From Roseospira visakhapatnamensis (GTDB taxonomy: Bacteria > Pseudomonadota > Alphaproteobacteria > Rhodospirillales > Rhodospirillaceae): DNA of 64,000 bases. This document shows positions 19,488-28,535 of the stretch, one piece after another (position 1 is the first letter of the stretch; each line of letters begins with the position of its first letter). The DNA is taken from positions 62,001 to 126,000 of the forward strand of contig NZ_JACIGK010000001.1 of the NCBI RefSeq assembly GCF_014197915.1, read 5' to 3'. The notes beneath the pieces are model-generated. The model did no database searches. It was not told the DNA's origin and was given only the letters and a program-made list of their open reading frames with translations. The translations under genes were made by a program, and so were the position numbers.

Positions 19488-19702
19488 CCGCCAAGGCTCC
19501 TTGGGGACCCGGGCGCGACCGCCCCGACGGGGGCGGGGCGCGCGGCCGGGCCGGAAAACGAAAAACCGGAGGAAAAGGGTCCCCGATGAGGGATCACGCC
19601 GCGCGACGGCGCGGTCTGATTCCGCATGGGGGACCATCGCGGGCGGACGAACGAATCCTCGCGTCAGGGATCCGCCCGGCACGCCCGCCAACCAAGACGG
19701 GT

Positions 19703-19732
19703 CGCGGTCGCTCCGATCCCGGAGCGACCGCG
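19703..19732 (-). terminator. Intercistronic stem-loop between binding-protein and permease genes
   Basis: Perfect 12-bp stem CGCGGTCGCTCC / GGAGCGACCGCG around a 6-base loop, extended outward by CCAAG/CTTGG, about 25 bases after the binding-protein stop. No U tract follows in the direction of transcription. In similar operons such hairpins stabilise the binding-protein message or partly attenuate the permease genes. Confidence 0.55.
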
Positions 19733-19755
19733 CCTTGGTCAGCGGTCACACGGCC

Positions 19756-21111
19756 TTAGACGCCGTTGTTGCACTCGCCCAGTTCGCCACCGAAGATGGC
19801 GGGATCGTAGGTCACCTGGTCGACCGGGACTTCCTGCACCACTTCCAGCAGGTCGAACTGCGACGTCGGGTTCTCGTTCCCCTTCACCACCAGGACCTGC
19901 TTGAAGCACTGGTGATCCTCGGCGCGGTACAGGGTCGGGCCGTTGCCCATGCCGTCGAACTCGAAGCCCTCCAGGGCCTCGACCACGCCGCAGGGCATGA
20001 AGGTGCCGGCGCGCTCGCAGGCATCGGCATAGAGGAGGGCCTGGACGTAGCAGGTGTGCGCGGCCTGGGACGGCGGGAAGCCGTATTCCTCGCCGAAGGA
20101 TTTCACGAAGGCCTTGGAGCCCTCGTCCTGCAAGGACCAGTGCCAGTTGGTGGTGCCCAGGATGCCCTTCACGTTCTCGCCGGCGCCCTGCGCCATCAGG
20201 CGCGAGTACAGCGGCACCACGACGGCGAAGTCCTTGCCGCCCACCTGCTTGTCGCGCAGGCCGAACTGCACGGCCTGGGTCAGCGAGTTGACCATGTCCT
20301 TGCCGTAGTGGTTCAGGATCAGCACGTCGGCGCCGGAGTTCAGCACCGGCGTGATGTACTGCGAGAAGTCACCGGCGCCCAGCGGCGTGCGCACCGCCGA
20401 GACCGTCTCCCAGCCCAGGGCCTCGGTGGAGTTCTTGATCGACTCCTCCTGGGTCCAGCCCCAGGTGTAGTCGGCGGTCAGGTGGTAGGCCTTGCGGTCG
20501 GTGCCGTAGTTGTCCTTCAGCACCGGGGCCAGGGCGGCGCCGGACATGTAGGCGTTGAAGAAGTGACGGAAGCCGTTGCGCCGCTTGTCCTTGCCGGTGG
20601 TGTCGTTGGAATGGGTCAGGCCGGCCATGAAGACGACGCCGGCTTCCTGGCACAGCGACTGCACCGCGATGGCCACGCCCGAGGACGAGCCGCCGGTGAT
20701 CATGATCGCGCCGTCCTTCTCGATCATGCGCTTGGCGCTGGCGCGGGCGGCGTCGGACTTGGTCTGGGTGTCGCCGGTGACGAAGGCCACCTTCTTGCCC
20801 AGCACACCGTTCCCCTTCAGGGTCAGCGGCTTCATGGTGTTCAGCATGCCGCCGTCGCCCTCGCCGTTGAGGTGCTTGACGGCCAGCTGGTAGGCGCGCA
20901 GCTCGTCGGCGCCCTCGTCGGCGTAGGCGCCGGTCTGGGGCACGTTGAAACCGAAGGTCACGGTATCGCCGGTGGGCGCGTTCAGATAGTCAGCGGCCCA
21001 GGCCTTCGAGGAAAACACGGTGGGCGCGGCCAGACCGGCGGTCAGGCCGGCCCCCAGGGCGACGCCGCCCTTCAACACGCCACGACGGCTCGGAGTCATC
21101 AGATCAACCAT
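19756..21111 (-). CDS. LIV-type ABC transporter substrate-binding protein (Tat-type signal)
   Basis: 451 residues. The N-terminus TPSRRGVLKGGVALGAGLTAG has the twin-arginine form S-R-R-x-x-L-K, then a cleavage region ending SKAWAAD, so export by Tat is likely. The mature part is a type I periplasmic binding fold of the Leu/Ile/Val or amide family: TVTFGFNVPQTGAYADEG, VAFVTGDTQTKSDAARASAKRMIEKDGAIMITGGSSS, VVFMAGLTHSNDT. The first gene of the operon with livHMGF. Start at 21111 has GGGAGGA at 6 bases. The ligand is not predictable with confidence. Confidence 0.87.
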   Translation of the reverse strand: MVDLMTPSRRGVLKGGVALGAGLTAGLAAPTVFSSKAWAADYLNAPTGDTVTFGFNVPQTGAYADEGADELRAYQLAVKHLNGEGDGGMLNTMKPLTLKGNGVLGKKVAFVTGDTQTKSDAARASAKRMIEKDGAIMITGGSSSGVAIAVQSLCQEAGVVFMAGLTHSNDTTGKDKRRNGFRHFFNAYMSGAALAPVLKDNYGTDRKAYHLTADYTWGWTQEESIKNSTEALGWETVSAVRTPLGAGDFSQYITPVLNSGADVLILNHYGKDMVNSLTQAVQFGLRDKQVGGKDFAVVVPLYSRLMAQGAGENVKGILGTTNWHWSLQDEGSKAFVKSFGEEYGFPPSQAAHTCYVQALLYADACERAGTFMPCGVVEALEGFEFDGMGNGPTLYRAEDHQCFKQVLVVKGNENPTSQFDLLEVVQEVPVDQVTYDPAIFGGELGECNNGV

Positions 21112-21282
21112 TCCAGTCCTCCCGGTTCCATGCGTTTGCACGCGGTTCGCTGCGTGCGGTTGAGGCTCGGCCGCCGGTGTCCGGGGCGGGGACATGGACC
21201 CGCCGCTGGCCGCGCCATGGGGGTTGCACCGGCGCCCTGACAGCGCGATCTCCCCCTTCGGTTCTGTCGCAGGGTTACGCGG

Positions 21283-21337
21283 TTATTGTCAAAAAAACAA
21301 TAATATCTTGATTTACCTGTGCTTTTTTGTAACAAAA
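21283..21337. promoter_or_regulatory. Two inverted repeats in the divergent promoter region
   Basis: In a markedly AT-rich 75-base island between the binding-protein gene (minus) and the XRE regulator gene (plus): TTATTGT/ACAATAA (21283-21289 and 21297-21303) and TTTTGT-A-ACAAAA (21325-21337). Position between divergent genes makes them candidate operators for the adjacent XRE regulator; this is inference. Confidence 0.5.
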
Positions 21338-21413
21338 TTCTCCATGCGCTGGACCGAGGAGTCAAAAAATCCACCTTGCGGCGCAACATGACCGCCGAAA
21401 GGAGGCCGTTCTC

Positions 21414-23027
21414 ATGGAGTCCAGCTTCAGCCTTAAGATTCGCGCGCGGCGGCGCGCGCTCGGTCTGACGCAGGCCGATCTGGCCGAGCGTGTCGGCATT
21501 TCCACGTCGTATTTCAACCTCATCGAGCGCGGCAAGCGGACCATCGGCGGCGCGTTGCTGCTGCGCATCGCCCGGGCGCTGGACCTGGATCCGGCGACCC
21601 TGGACGACGCCTCGGAACGGCGCCTGGCCGCCGAGCTGACGGACGTCGCCGGCGACCCGCTGCTGGCCGACCTGGACCTGGGGGGCGATCGCGGTCCCGA
21701 TCCCCTGGCCAGCGCGGTGGCGGCGCTGGTCGGCCGCCATCCCGGCTGGGCGCGGGCGCTGGCCCGCCTGCACCGCGAGTGCCGCGACCGGGGCGAGGTG
21801 ATCGCCGCCCTGTCCGACCGCCTGGGCCAGGACCCGTTCCTGTCGGACATCGTCCACCGCATGCTGACGACCATCGCCGGCATCCGCTCCACCGCCGAGA
21901 TCCTGGCCAGCGTCGAGGACATCACCCCCGACCAGTCCCGCCGCTTCCACACCACGCTGGCGGCGGAAAGCGCGAGTCTGTCCGACGTCGCCCAGGCCCT
22001 CGCCGACTTCTTCGACCAGGCCGAAGCCCCCAAGCGCGCCGTCACCCCCGGCGAGGAGGTGGACGACTTCATCCTGGTCAACGACACCCACTTCCCGACG
22101 CTGGAGACGGAGGCCGAGCGCTTCGCCGACGCGCTGCGCGCCGCGCGCCGCGGCGGCCCCCGGCGATCCGCCGACCAGGCCGCCCTGGTGCTCGACGGCG
22201 ACCTGATCACCTTCCTGGACCGCTCCGGCGGGCTGCCCGACCGAACCCGCGCCGAACCGGTGCCGGGCCTGCCCGAGGACGCCCTGAGCGACGGCATCGT
22301 CCGCGCCCTGGAGGACGGCGCGCCGGCCCCCAGCCGCCGCTTCGCGCTCGCGCGGCTGGCCACCGCCCGCGCCTTGATCGAGCCCATCGAGGCCCTGGTG
22401 GCCGCCTCCCCCACGCTGGGCACGGCGACCGCCCGCCGCCGGGCGCGCGGCGTGCTGGCGGCCTATGCCGCCTCGGCGCTGCTGTTTCCCTACGACACCT
22501 TCCGCGACGACGCCGAACGGCTGCGCTACGACATCGGCCTGATGCGGCGGCGCTACCGCGCCAGTTTCGAGCAGATTTGCCAGCGCACCGTGAGCCTGCG
22601 CCGGCCGGGCGCCGAGGGCGTGCCCTTCGCCATGCTGCGCGCCGACCCGGCCGGCACCCTGTCGAAGCGGTTTCCCCTGCCCAACCTGGCCATGCCCCGC
22701 CATGGCTCGGCCTGTTCCCTGTGGGCCATCTACGGCGCTTTCCAGACCCCGGGGTCGGTGGTCCGGCAACTGGCCGAAACCCCGTCGGGCGACCGCTTCC
22801 TGTTCGTCGCCCGCACCGTGGCCAAGGGCGCGGACAGCTTCGGGGCGCCGGCCCGCCTGCTGTCGGTGGCCATCGCCTGCGACGCCCGCCACGCCCACCG
22901 GCTGGTCTACGCCGACGGCCTGGACCTGTCGACGCGGGCGCGGGCCGACGCCGTGGGGGTGTCCTGCCGGGTGTGCCCCCGCAAGGGCTGCCGCCACCGC
23001 GCCGCCGACTCGATCGTGCCGACGTGA
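21414..23027 (+). CDS. XRE-family regulator of the ScfR/RamB type (DUF2083)
   Basis: 537 residues. N-terminal helix-turn-helix at ~5-60 (LKIRARRRALGLTQADLAERVGISTSYFNLIERGKRTIGG). A middle region follows, then a C-terminal domain of the short-chain-fatty-acyl-regulator type: SFEQICQRTVSLRRPGAEGVPFAMLRADPAGT, FPLPNLAMPRHGSACSLW and a Cys/His cluster CRVCPRKGCRHRA at the end. Relatives (RamB, PrpC-locus ScfR regulators) control glyoxylate-cycle or propionate genes in response to acyl-CoA. Residues ~150-200 (IVHRMLTTIAGIRSTAEIL ... LAAESASLSDVAQALADFFDQ) resemble a kinase dimerisation helix pair. Divergent from the ABC importer. A GGAGG-type site precedes the ATG. Confidence 0.82.
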   Translation: MESSFSLKIRARRRALGLTQADLAERVGISTSYFNLIERGKRTIGGALLLRIARALDLDPATLDDASERRLAAELTDVAGDPLLADLDLGGDRGPDPLASAVAALVGRHPGWARALARLHRECRDRGEVIAALSDRLGQDPFLSDIVHRMLTTIAGIRSTAEILASVEDITPDQSRRFHTTLAAESASLSDVAQALADFFDQAEAPKRAVTPGEEVDDFILVNDTHFPTLETEAERFADALRAARRGGPRRSADQAALVLDGDLITFLDRSGGLPDRTRAEPVPGLPEDALSDGIVRALEDGAPAPSRRFALARLATARALIEPIEALVAASPTLGTATARRRARGVLAAYAASALLFPYDTFRDDAERLRYDIGLMRRRYRASFEQICQRTVSLRRPGAEGVPFAMLRADPAGTLSKRFPLPNLAMPRHGSACSLWAIYGAFQTPGSVVRQLAETPSGDRFLFVARTVAKGADSFGAPARLLSVAIACDARHAHRLVYADGLDLSTRARADAVGVSCRVCPRKGCRHRAADSIVPT

Positions 23028-23243
23028 GTGCCGACGCCAAGCGGACCGGCCGGATCGGACTCGCCGGGCCACAGCCTTGACCTTTGTTTTCACGCGGCAT
23101 CGCGGTACCATTGGAAACAACCAGCCGATCAAGGGTGGTCGACAAATAAAGAAATGGCGGGGTCCGTGACCGCGCGGACGCCACGGCGTTTGTCCCGATG
23201 CGTGGGGACGGACGGCGACGGGAGCGAACGAGGGAGGACGCGC

Positions 23244-23618
23244 GTGCCCACGCGCCTGCTGATCGCCGAGGATGAGCCCAGTATCCTGGAATCCCTGGTC
23301 TTCATCTTGGCCCGGGAAGGTTATGACATCGCCACCGCGCGCGACGGCGAGGACGCCCTGGACCGCCTGCGCGACCCCAAGGGACCGCCCGGCCTGCTGA
23401 TCCTGGACGTCATGCTGCCGCGCCTGGACGGGTTCGAGGTGCTGCGCCGGGTGCGCGATGATCCCGCGCTGAAACGCGTGCCGGTCCTCATGCTGACCGC
23501 CAAGGGGCAGGCCCGCGACCGCCAGATGGCCGAGCAGATGGGCGCGGACGCCTTCATCGCCAAGCCATTCTCCAACCAGGACGTGGTGCGCCAGGCCCGT
23601 CGGCTGGCCGCTCCATGA
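23244..23618 (+). CDS. Single-domain response regulator (CheY-like)
   Basis: 124 residues, receiver domain only: RLLIAEDEPSI (acidic pair), LLILDVMLPRLDG (phospho-acceptor Asp), VPVLMLTAKGQ (Thr) and FIAKPFSNQDV (Lys). Start is GTG at 23244 with AGGGAGGA upstream. Lacking an output domain, it must act through a partner protein or as a phospho-sink. Its stop overlaps the next gene (ATGA), and the sensor kinase follows, so the kinase at 23992 is the likely phosphodonor. Confidence 0.85.
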   Translation: MPTRLLIAEDEPSILESLVFILAREGYDIATARDGEDALDRLRDPKGPPGLLILDVMLPRLDGFEVLRRVRDDPALKRVPVLMLTAKGQARDRQMAEQMGADAFIAKPFSNQDVVRQARRLAAP

Positions 23619-23995
23619 CCGGTGACCCCACCATGCCCTCTCCCGCGTCGGGCGGCGCCACGGCGACGGACGCACCCGCCGGTCCCACCGGTCCGCGCGG
23701 CGCGCCGCGCCGCTGGCGGGACGTGGCCATCGCCTTGCCGCTGCTGGGGACGGCGCTGCTGATGCCGCCGCTGGTGGGTCTGGCCCTGCCGGCGCCGCCG
23801 ATCGCCGGTGTGCCGTCCATCGTGCTGTACGTGTTCGGCGTCTGGGCGCTGCTGGTGATGGCCACGGCGCGCGTGACCGCCGGCCTGTGCCGGGACGACG
23901 ACCCGGCGGCCGAGAACACCGCCCCCGACAACAACGCCGACGCCATCACCGGCACCGGCGCCAAGAACGACTCCTGCCGGGAGACACGGGCATGA
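23615..23995 (+). CDS. Small two-helix membrane protein next to the SSF-type kinase
   Basis: 126 residues; Ala/Pro/Gly-rich soluble ends around two hydrophobic helices (~38-58 and ~66-88), joined by LPAPPIAGVPSIVLYVFGVWALL. The loop-helix pattern 'P.i.GvP..y.y...W.llv' resembles the small subunits (DUF3311/DUF485-like) that precede solute:sodium symporter genes. Overlaps both neighbours by 4 bases, placing it inside a three-gene unit with a response regulator and an SSF-fused kinase. Assignment to a named family is tentative; a helper role for the SSF domain of the kinase is inferred from layout. Confidence 0.7.
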   Translation: MTGDPTMPSPASGGATATDAPAGPTGPRGAPRRWRDVAIALPLLGTALLMPPLVGLALPAPPIAGVPSIVLYVFGVWALLVMATARVTAGLCRDDDPAAENTAPDNNADAITGTGAKNDSCRETRA

Positions 23996-26721
23996 CACCC
24001 CAGGCGGTGGAGTTCGCCCTGGTCGCGGCCCTGGCCTACGTCGCCCTGCTGTTCGGCGTGGCCTATCTGGGCGATCAGCGGGCGCGGCGCGGGTCCTTCG
24101 CCTGGCTGCGCTCGTCGCTGGTCTACACCCTGTCCATCTCGGTGTACTGCACCTCCTGGACGTTTTACGGCGCCGTCGGCTCGGCGGCCCGGGGTGGACT
24201 GGAGTTCGCCACCATCTACCTGGGGCCGACCCTGGTGTTCGTCGGCTGGTGGCTGTTCCTGCGCAAGCTGGTGCGCATCGGCCGCACCCAGCGCATCACC
24301 TCCATCGCCGACCTGATCTCGTCGCGCTTCGGCAAGAGCGAGGCCCTGGGCGCCCTGGTCACGATCATCGCCGTGGCCGCCGCCACCCCCTATATCGCCC
24401 TCCAGCTCAAGGCCGTGACCACCAGCTATCAGGTCATCGCCGGGCTGCCGCTGGACAACCTGGACGTCCGCGTCGGCTTCTGGGTGGCCGTGGGCATGGC
24501 CGCCTTCACCATCCTGTTCGGCACCCGCAACGTGGACGCCAACGAGCGCCATCACGGCGTGGTCGCGGCCATCGCCCTGGAGGCCCTGGTCAAGCTGGTC
24601 GCGCTGCTGGCCGTGGGAGGGTTCGTCGTCTTCGGCCTGTGGGACAACCCGGCCGCGCTGTTCGCCGCCGTGCCGCCGGACTTCCTGGCCTCGGACGAGG
24701 TGTTCGGGCCGCGCTGGATCACGTTGATCGTGCTGTCGGCGGCGGCCATCGTCTGCCTGCCCCGCCAGTTCCAGGTGATCGTGGTGGAGAACGAGAACGA
24801 GCGCCACCTGGCCACCGCCTCGTGGCTGTTCCCCACCTATCTGCTGCTCAGTTGCGTGTTCATCCTGCCCGTCGCCATCAGCGGCATGACCCTGATGCCC
24901 GAGGGCGCGGACCCGGACATGTTCGTGCTCACCATCCCGCTGGCGGCCGAAGCCGACTGGCTGGCGCTGCTGGTGTTCCTGGGCGGGTTCTCGTCGGCCA
25001 CGTCCATGATCATCGTCTCCAGCATCGCGCTATCGACCATGGTGTCCAACCACATCGTCGCCCCCCTGGCGCTTCGCCTGTCGCGGAGGCGCACCCGCAC
25101 CAGCGGCGACGTGCGCCGCCTGCTGCTGACCAGCCGGCGCGCCGCCATCGGCACCATCCTCTTGTTCGGGTTCCTCTACTTCCAGGGCAGCGCGCAGTCC
25201 GACGCGCTAGCGGCCATCGGCCTCATCGCCTTCGTCGGCGTGGCCCAGTTCCTGCCCAGTGTCATCGGCGGCCTGTACTGGCCGCTGGCCAACAAGCGCG
25301 GCGCGCTGTGGGGCCTGTGCGGCGGCTTCCTGACCTGGATGTACACCCTGGCCGTGCCCAGCCTGGGCGAGGCCAGTCCGTTGGGCGCGGCGGTGCTGCG
25401 GGACGGCCCGTGGGGCCTGACGGCCTTGCGGCCCCAGGCGCTGCTGGGCCTGGACGGCTGGGACCCGCTGGTGCACGCCACCTTCTGGAGCCTCTTGGTC
25501 AACGTGCTTCTCTTGGTCCTGGGCTCGCTCAGCCGGGAACCCAAGCCGCTGGAATGGTTGCAGGCGACCCGCTTCGTGGACGTCTTCCGGGGCGGCGCCG
25601 ACGCCGGCGAGCGGCCCCAGTTCCAGCGCCCGGCCACCAGCGAGGACCTGTTCATCCTGGCCCAGCGCATCCTGGGAGCCGAGCCGGCCCGCGACCTGTT
25701 CGACGCCTTCGCCCGCCGCCAGGGCATCGCCAAGGGCCTGCCCCGCCCCACCGAGGACCTGGTGGGCGACCTGGAACGGCGCCTGGCCGGCAGCGTCGGC
25801 GCCGCCTCGGCGCGGGCCATGGTGTCGCAGATCGCCGGCCGCGAGGTGATCAGCATCGACGAACTGGTGTCCATCGCCGACGAAACCGCGCGCATCATGC
25901 GCACCAGCCAGGCGCTGGAGCGCAAGTCGGCGGAACTGGAGGTCACGGCCCGGCGGCTCCGCGAGGCCAACGACCAGCTTCGCGAGCTGGACCGCCAGAA
26001 GGACGACTTCCTCAGCCAGGTGAGCCACGAGGTGCGCACGCCCATGACCGCCATCCGCTCGTTCGCGGAAATCCTGCGCTACACCGAGACCCTGGACTCC
26101 GATCAGGCGCGCCGCTTCGTGGCCATCATCCATGACGAATGCATCCGCCTGACGCGGCTGCTCGACGACATCCTGGACCTGCGGGTGGTGGAGCAGGGCG
26201 AGATCCCGGTGTCCATGGACACGATCGACCCGGACGCCGTGCTCGACCGCACCCTGGACGCCTGCGAGGGGCTCAGCGGCGAGGTTCCCGTGCGCACCGT
26301 GCGCCGCGCCCGCGCCACGGGCGCCCGGGTGCGGGCCGATCCGGACCGGCTCCGTCAGGTGTTCATCAACCTGCTGTCCAACGCCGTGCGCCACAACGAC
26401 AAGGCGGTGGTGACCATCACCGTGGACAGCCGGGACCGCGACGGGGTGTACGAGGCGACCATCACCGACAACGGCCCCGGCGTGCCGGACGACGCCCGCG
26501 AGCGCATCTTCTCGCTGTTCTCCGCCAGTTGGACGCGCGCCGCCGGCAAGGGGGCCGGCCTGGGGCTGGCCATCAGCCGGGGCATCATGCACCGCATGGG
26601 CGGCGAACTGACCCTGGAGCCCGCCGACGGGGATGGCGACGGCGCCCGCTTCCGGGTCACCCTGCCCATGGAGGTGTCGGCACGCCAGACGCGCGCGGAG
26701 ATGCCCGGGCTGCCGGTGTGA
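23992..26721 (+). CDS. Sensor histidine kinase with N-terminal SSF transporter-like domain (CbrA-like)
   Basis: 909 residues. Residues ~1-520 carry about 13 membrane helices of the sodium/solute symporter (SLC5/SSF) fold (SSLVYTLSISVYCTSWTFYGAVG; ITSIADLISSRFGKS; GGFSSATSMIIVSSIALSTMVSNH). Next comes a STAC-like segment (~560-600, EDLFILAQRILGAEPARDLFD), a coiled coil, and a complete kinase core: H-box FLSQVSHEVRTPMTAI with His679, N-box NLLSNAVRHND, G1 DNGPGVPDD, G2 GAGLGLAIS. CbrA of Pseudomonas, the best-known relative, couples solute uptake to carbon/nitrogen regulation. ATG overlaps the previous gene. The only nearby receiver protein is the single-domain regulator two genes upstream. Confidence 0.88.
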   Translation: MTPQAVEFALVAALAYVALLFGVAYLGDQRARRGSFAWLRSSLVYTLSISVYCTSWTFYGAVGSAARGGLEFATIYLGPTLVFVGWWLFLRKLVRIGRTQRITSIADLISSRFGKSEALGALVTIIAVAAATPYIALQLKAVTTSYQVIAGLPLDNLDVRVGFWVAVGMAAFTILFGTRNVDANERHHGVVAAIALEALVKLVALLAVGGFVVFGLWDNPAALFAAVPPDFLASDEVFGPRWITLIVLSAAAIVCLPRQFQVIVVENENERHLATASWLFPTYLLLSCVFILPVAISGMTLMPEGADPDMFVLTIPLAAEADWLALLVFLGGFSSATSMIIVSSIALSTMVSNHIVAPLALRLSRRRTRTSGDVRRLLLTSRRAAIGTILLFGFLYFQGSAQSDALAAIGLIAFVGVAQFLPSVIGGLYWPLANKRGALWGLCGGFLTWMYTLAVPSLGEASPLGAAVLRDGPWGLTALRPQALLGLDGWDPLVHATFWSLLVNVLLLVLGSLSREPKPLEWLQATRFVDVFRGGADAGERPQFQRPATSEDLFILAQRILGAEPARDLFDAFARRQGIAKGLPRPTEDLVGDLERRLAGSVGAASARAMVSQIAGREVISIDELVSIADETARIMRTSQALERKSAELEVTARRLREANDQLRELDRQKDDFLSQVSHEVRTPMTAIRSFAEILRYTETLDSDQARRFVAIIHDECIRLTRLLDDILDLRVVEQGEIPVSMDTIDPDAVLDRTLDACEGLSGEVPVRTVRRARATGARVRADPDRLRQVFINLLSNAVRHNDKAVVTITVDSRDRDGVYEATITDNGPGVPDDARERIFSLFSASWTRAAGKGAGLGLAISRGIMHRMGGELTLEPADGDGDGARFRVTLPMEVSARQTRAEMPGLPV

Positions 26722-26747
26722 TCGGACCGCCGAACGGAAAGGCCCGT

Positions 26748-27386
26748 CTACAGCAACGGCCGCGCGCGGTCGGCGTCGGCCGTGGGCTGGTCCTTGATGC
26801 GCACGTGGGCGACCACCTCGCGGACCCCGCGCATGTCGCGGGCATAGGCGATGGCGCGGTCCAGGGTGTCCCGCGACTGGGCCACGCCCAGCAGGTAGAC
26901 AGTGCCGTTGACCACATCGACGCTGTAGTTGATGGAGCGCACCTTCTCGTCCAGCAAAAGGCGTGCCTTCAGCTTCTGGGCGATGGCCGCGTCGGCGGCG
27001 GCGTCCACCAGGGTGGCGGTGTCGTCCACGCGGAGTTCGTTGATCACCGCGCGCACGCCCTCGGCCCGCCAGGCCAGCCGCGCCGCCTCCACCCGATGCT
27101 CGGGACGCGGCACCTCGCCGGTCAGCAGCACCCGGCCCTCGCGCACGGTGATGTCGGCGGCCAGGAACAGGTCGGAGTCATGGTCGAGCCAGAGCTGATT
27201 GATGGCCAACTGGATGGCGGCGTCGTCGGCGTACCCGCTCAGGCCCCGTTCCTCGGTGGCCGCCGTGGCCATGCTGGCCCCGGCGCCGACCGCCAGGCCC
27301 GCAGGTGAACAGGCGGCCAGCCCGCCGCACAGACCGCTTGCCAGGATCAGGATCCCGGTCGCGTAACACCGCTTCCGCCGTTCCAT
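26748..27386 (-). CDS. BON-domain lipoprotein
   Basis: 212 residues. Lipoprotein signal with lipobox GGLAAC (Cys26). Two BON domains follow: about 55-120 (AAIQLAINQLWLDHDSDLFLAADITVREGRVLLTGEVPRPEHR) and about 130-205 (AIAQKLKARLLLDEKVRSINYSVDVVNGTVYLLGVAQ). Architecture matches DolP/OsmY-like envelope proteins that bind phospholipid and help outer-membrane integrity. Converges with the SSF-kinase gene. The lipase gene upstream is on the same strand 60 bases away, so co-transcription is possible. Confidence 0.85.
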   Translation of the reverse strand: MERRKRCYATGILILASGLCGGLAACSPAGLAVGAGASMATAATEERGLSGYADDAAIQLAINQLWLDHDSDLFLAADITVREGRVLLTGEVPRPEHRVEAARLAWRAEGVRAVINELRVDDTATLVDAAADAAIAQKLKARLLLDEKVRSINYSVDVVNGTVYLLGVAQSRDTLDRAIAYARDMRGVREVVAHVRIKDQPTADADRARPLL

Positions 27387-27445
27387 CGGCTCTCCCCGCC
27401 CCCGTTCGTGCCGGCCCCTTGAGTATGACCGATCGGGCGGCGCTT

Positions 27446-28513
27446 TCAATACGCCGGCCAGGCCGGTGTCTCGCGCGGCGACAGGGTGAGGTCGCCGGCC
27501 AGCAGGGCGCGGGCCTGGGTGTCGGCGCCGGAGGGCAGCGGGGCACGGGGATCGCGCACCCAGGCGATGATGTCCTCCAGGGCCAGCACCCCCGACAGGT
27601 CGCGCAACAACATGTGCCAGCCGTCGCGGTACAGGGCCGGGCGGCGCAGGGGATCGCGCCCCTCGCCGACCAGCGCCCGCATCGCCGGCAGGGTGGCGTC
27701 GATGGGCACCAGGTGGTCGTTCTCGCCCAGCATCACCAGCACCGGCGCCGCGACGCGGGGGAGCGCCGCGTGCGCGGCGTCCATCAGGTCGAACAGGCCG
27801 GCGACGGCATCGACGCGGGTTTCCTTGAGGGTCAGCGGATCCCGGGACAGGTGGAGCAGCCAGTCCCGGTTGTCGGACGGCCAGATGTCCAGGCCCTCGC
27901 CGGTGAAGGTCATCCAGGGAATGGCATGGCTGACCAGGGGCATCAGCAGGCGGGCCAGCAGGGGCCGGCCCTCGGCGCCCCAGACGGCCGGCGCCACCAG
28001 GACCGCGCCATCGACCCGCGCGGGATCGACCGGAGCCCCCAACGTCGCCAGCACGACCGCGCCGCCCATGCTCTCGCCCAGCACCAGCACCCGGGCACGC
28101 GGATACGTCTGGCGGGCCAGGGCGACCAGGTCGCGCAGATCGTTGGTCAACCGCGCCGTGCCCGCCCACAGGCCGCGATGGGGCGTGTCGCCGAAGCCGC
28201 GCTGGTCGGGGGCCCAGACGGCGATGCCCCGGTTGGCCAGGAACGGGCCGGCCTCGGCGAAGGCATGGCCATAGTCGTTGAACCCGTGCAGGGCGATCAG
28301 CACCACGGCCGGATCGCCGGCGCCCCGCGTCCAGCGGCGCAGCGGCAGCCGGAGACCGTCGCGCATCACCGCGTGACCGTCGCCGTCCAGGCGCGGCGGC
28401 GGCCCGCCCGGACGGAGTCCCGGTCCCGGCGGTTGCAGGCGCGGGGCACAGCCGGCGAGCAGGGCCAGCGCGCCCACGCTCGCGGCCAGGACGTCCCGCC
28501 GGCGCCAGGTCAT
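27446..28513 (-). CDS. Lipoprotein alpha/beta hydrolase (monoacylglycerol lipase/lysophospholipase-like)
   Basis: 355 residues. N-terminus MTWRRRDVLAASVGALALLAGC gives a lipobox LAGC (Cys22). The body is an alpha/beta hydrolase of the PldB/monoglyceride-lipase type: ALHGFNDYG (oxyanion loop), WAPDQRGFGDT, nucleophile elbow LGESMGGAV, catalytic Asp in LGENDHLVP, and His in YRDGWHMLLRD. Predicted to cleave monoacylglycerols or lysophospholipids at the envelope. It follows the ABC-2 ATPase gene by 22 bases on the same strand, which suggests one transcript. Confidence 0.87.
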   Translation of the reverse strand: MTWRRRDVLAASVGALALLAGCAPRLQPPGPGLRPGGPPPRLDGDGHAVMRDGLRLPLRRWTRGAGDPAVVLIALHGFNDYGHAFAEAGPFLANRGIAVWAPDQRGFGDTPHRGLWAGTARLTNDLRDLVALARQTYPRARVLVLGESMGGAVVLATLGAPVDPARVDGAVLVAPAVWGAEGRPLLARLLMPLVSHAIPWMTFTGEGLDIWPSDNRDWLLHLSRDPLTLKETRVDAVAGLFDLMDAAHAALPRVAAPVLVMLGENDHLVPIDATLPAMRALVGEGRDPLRRPALYRDGWHMLLRDLSGVLALEDIIAWVRDPRAPLPSGADTQARALLAGDLTLSPRETPAWPAY

Positions 28514-28535
28514 CGGGGTTCCGTCTCCCACGTCG

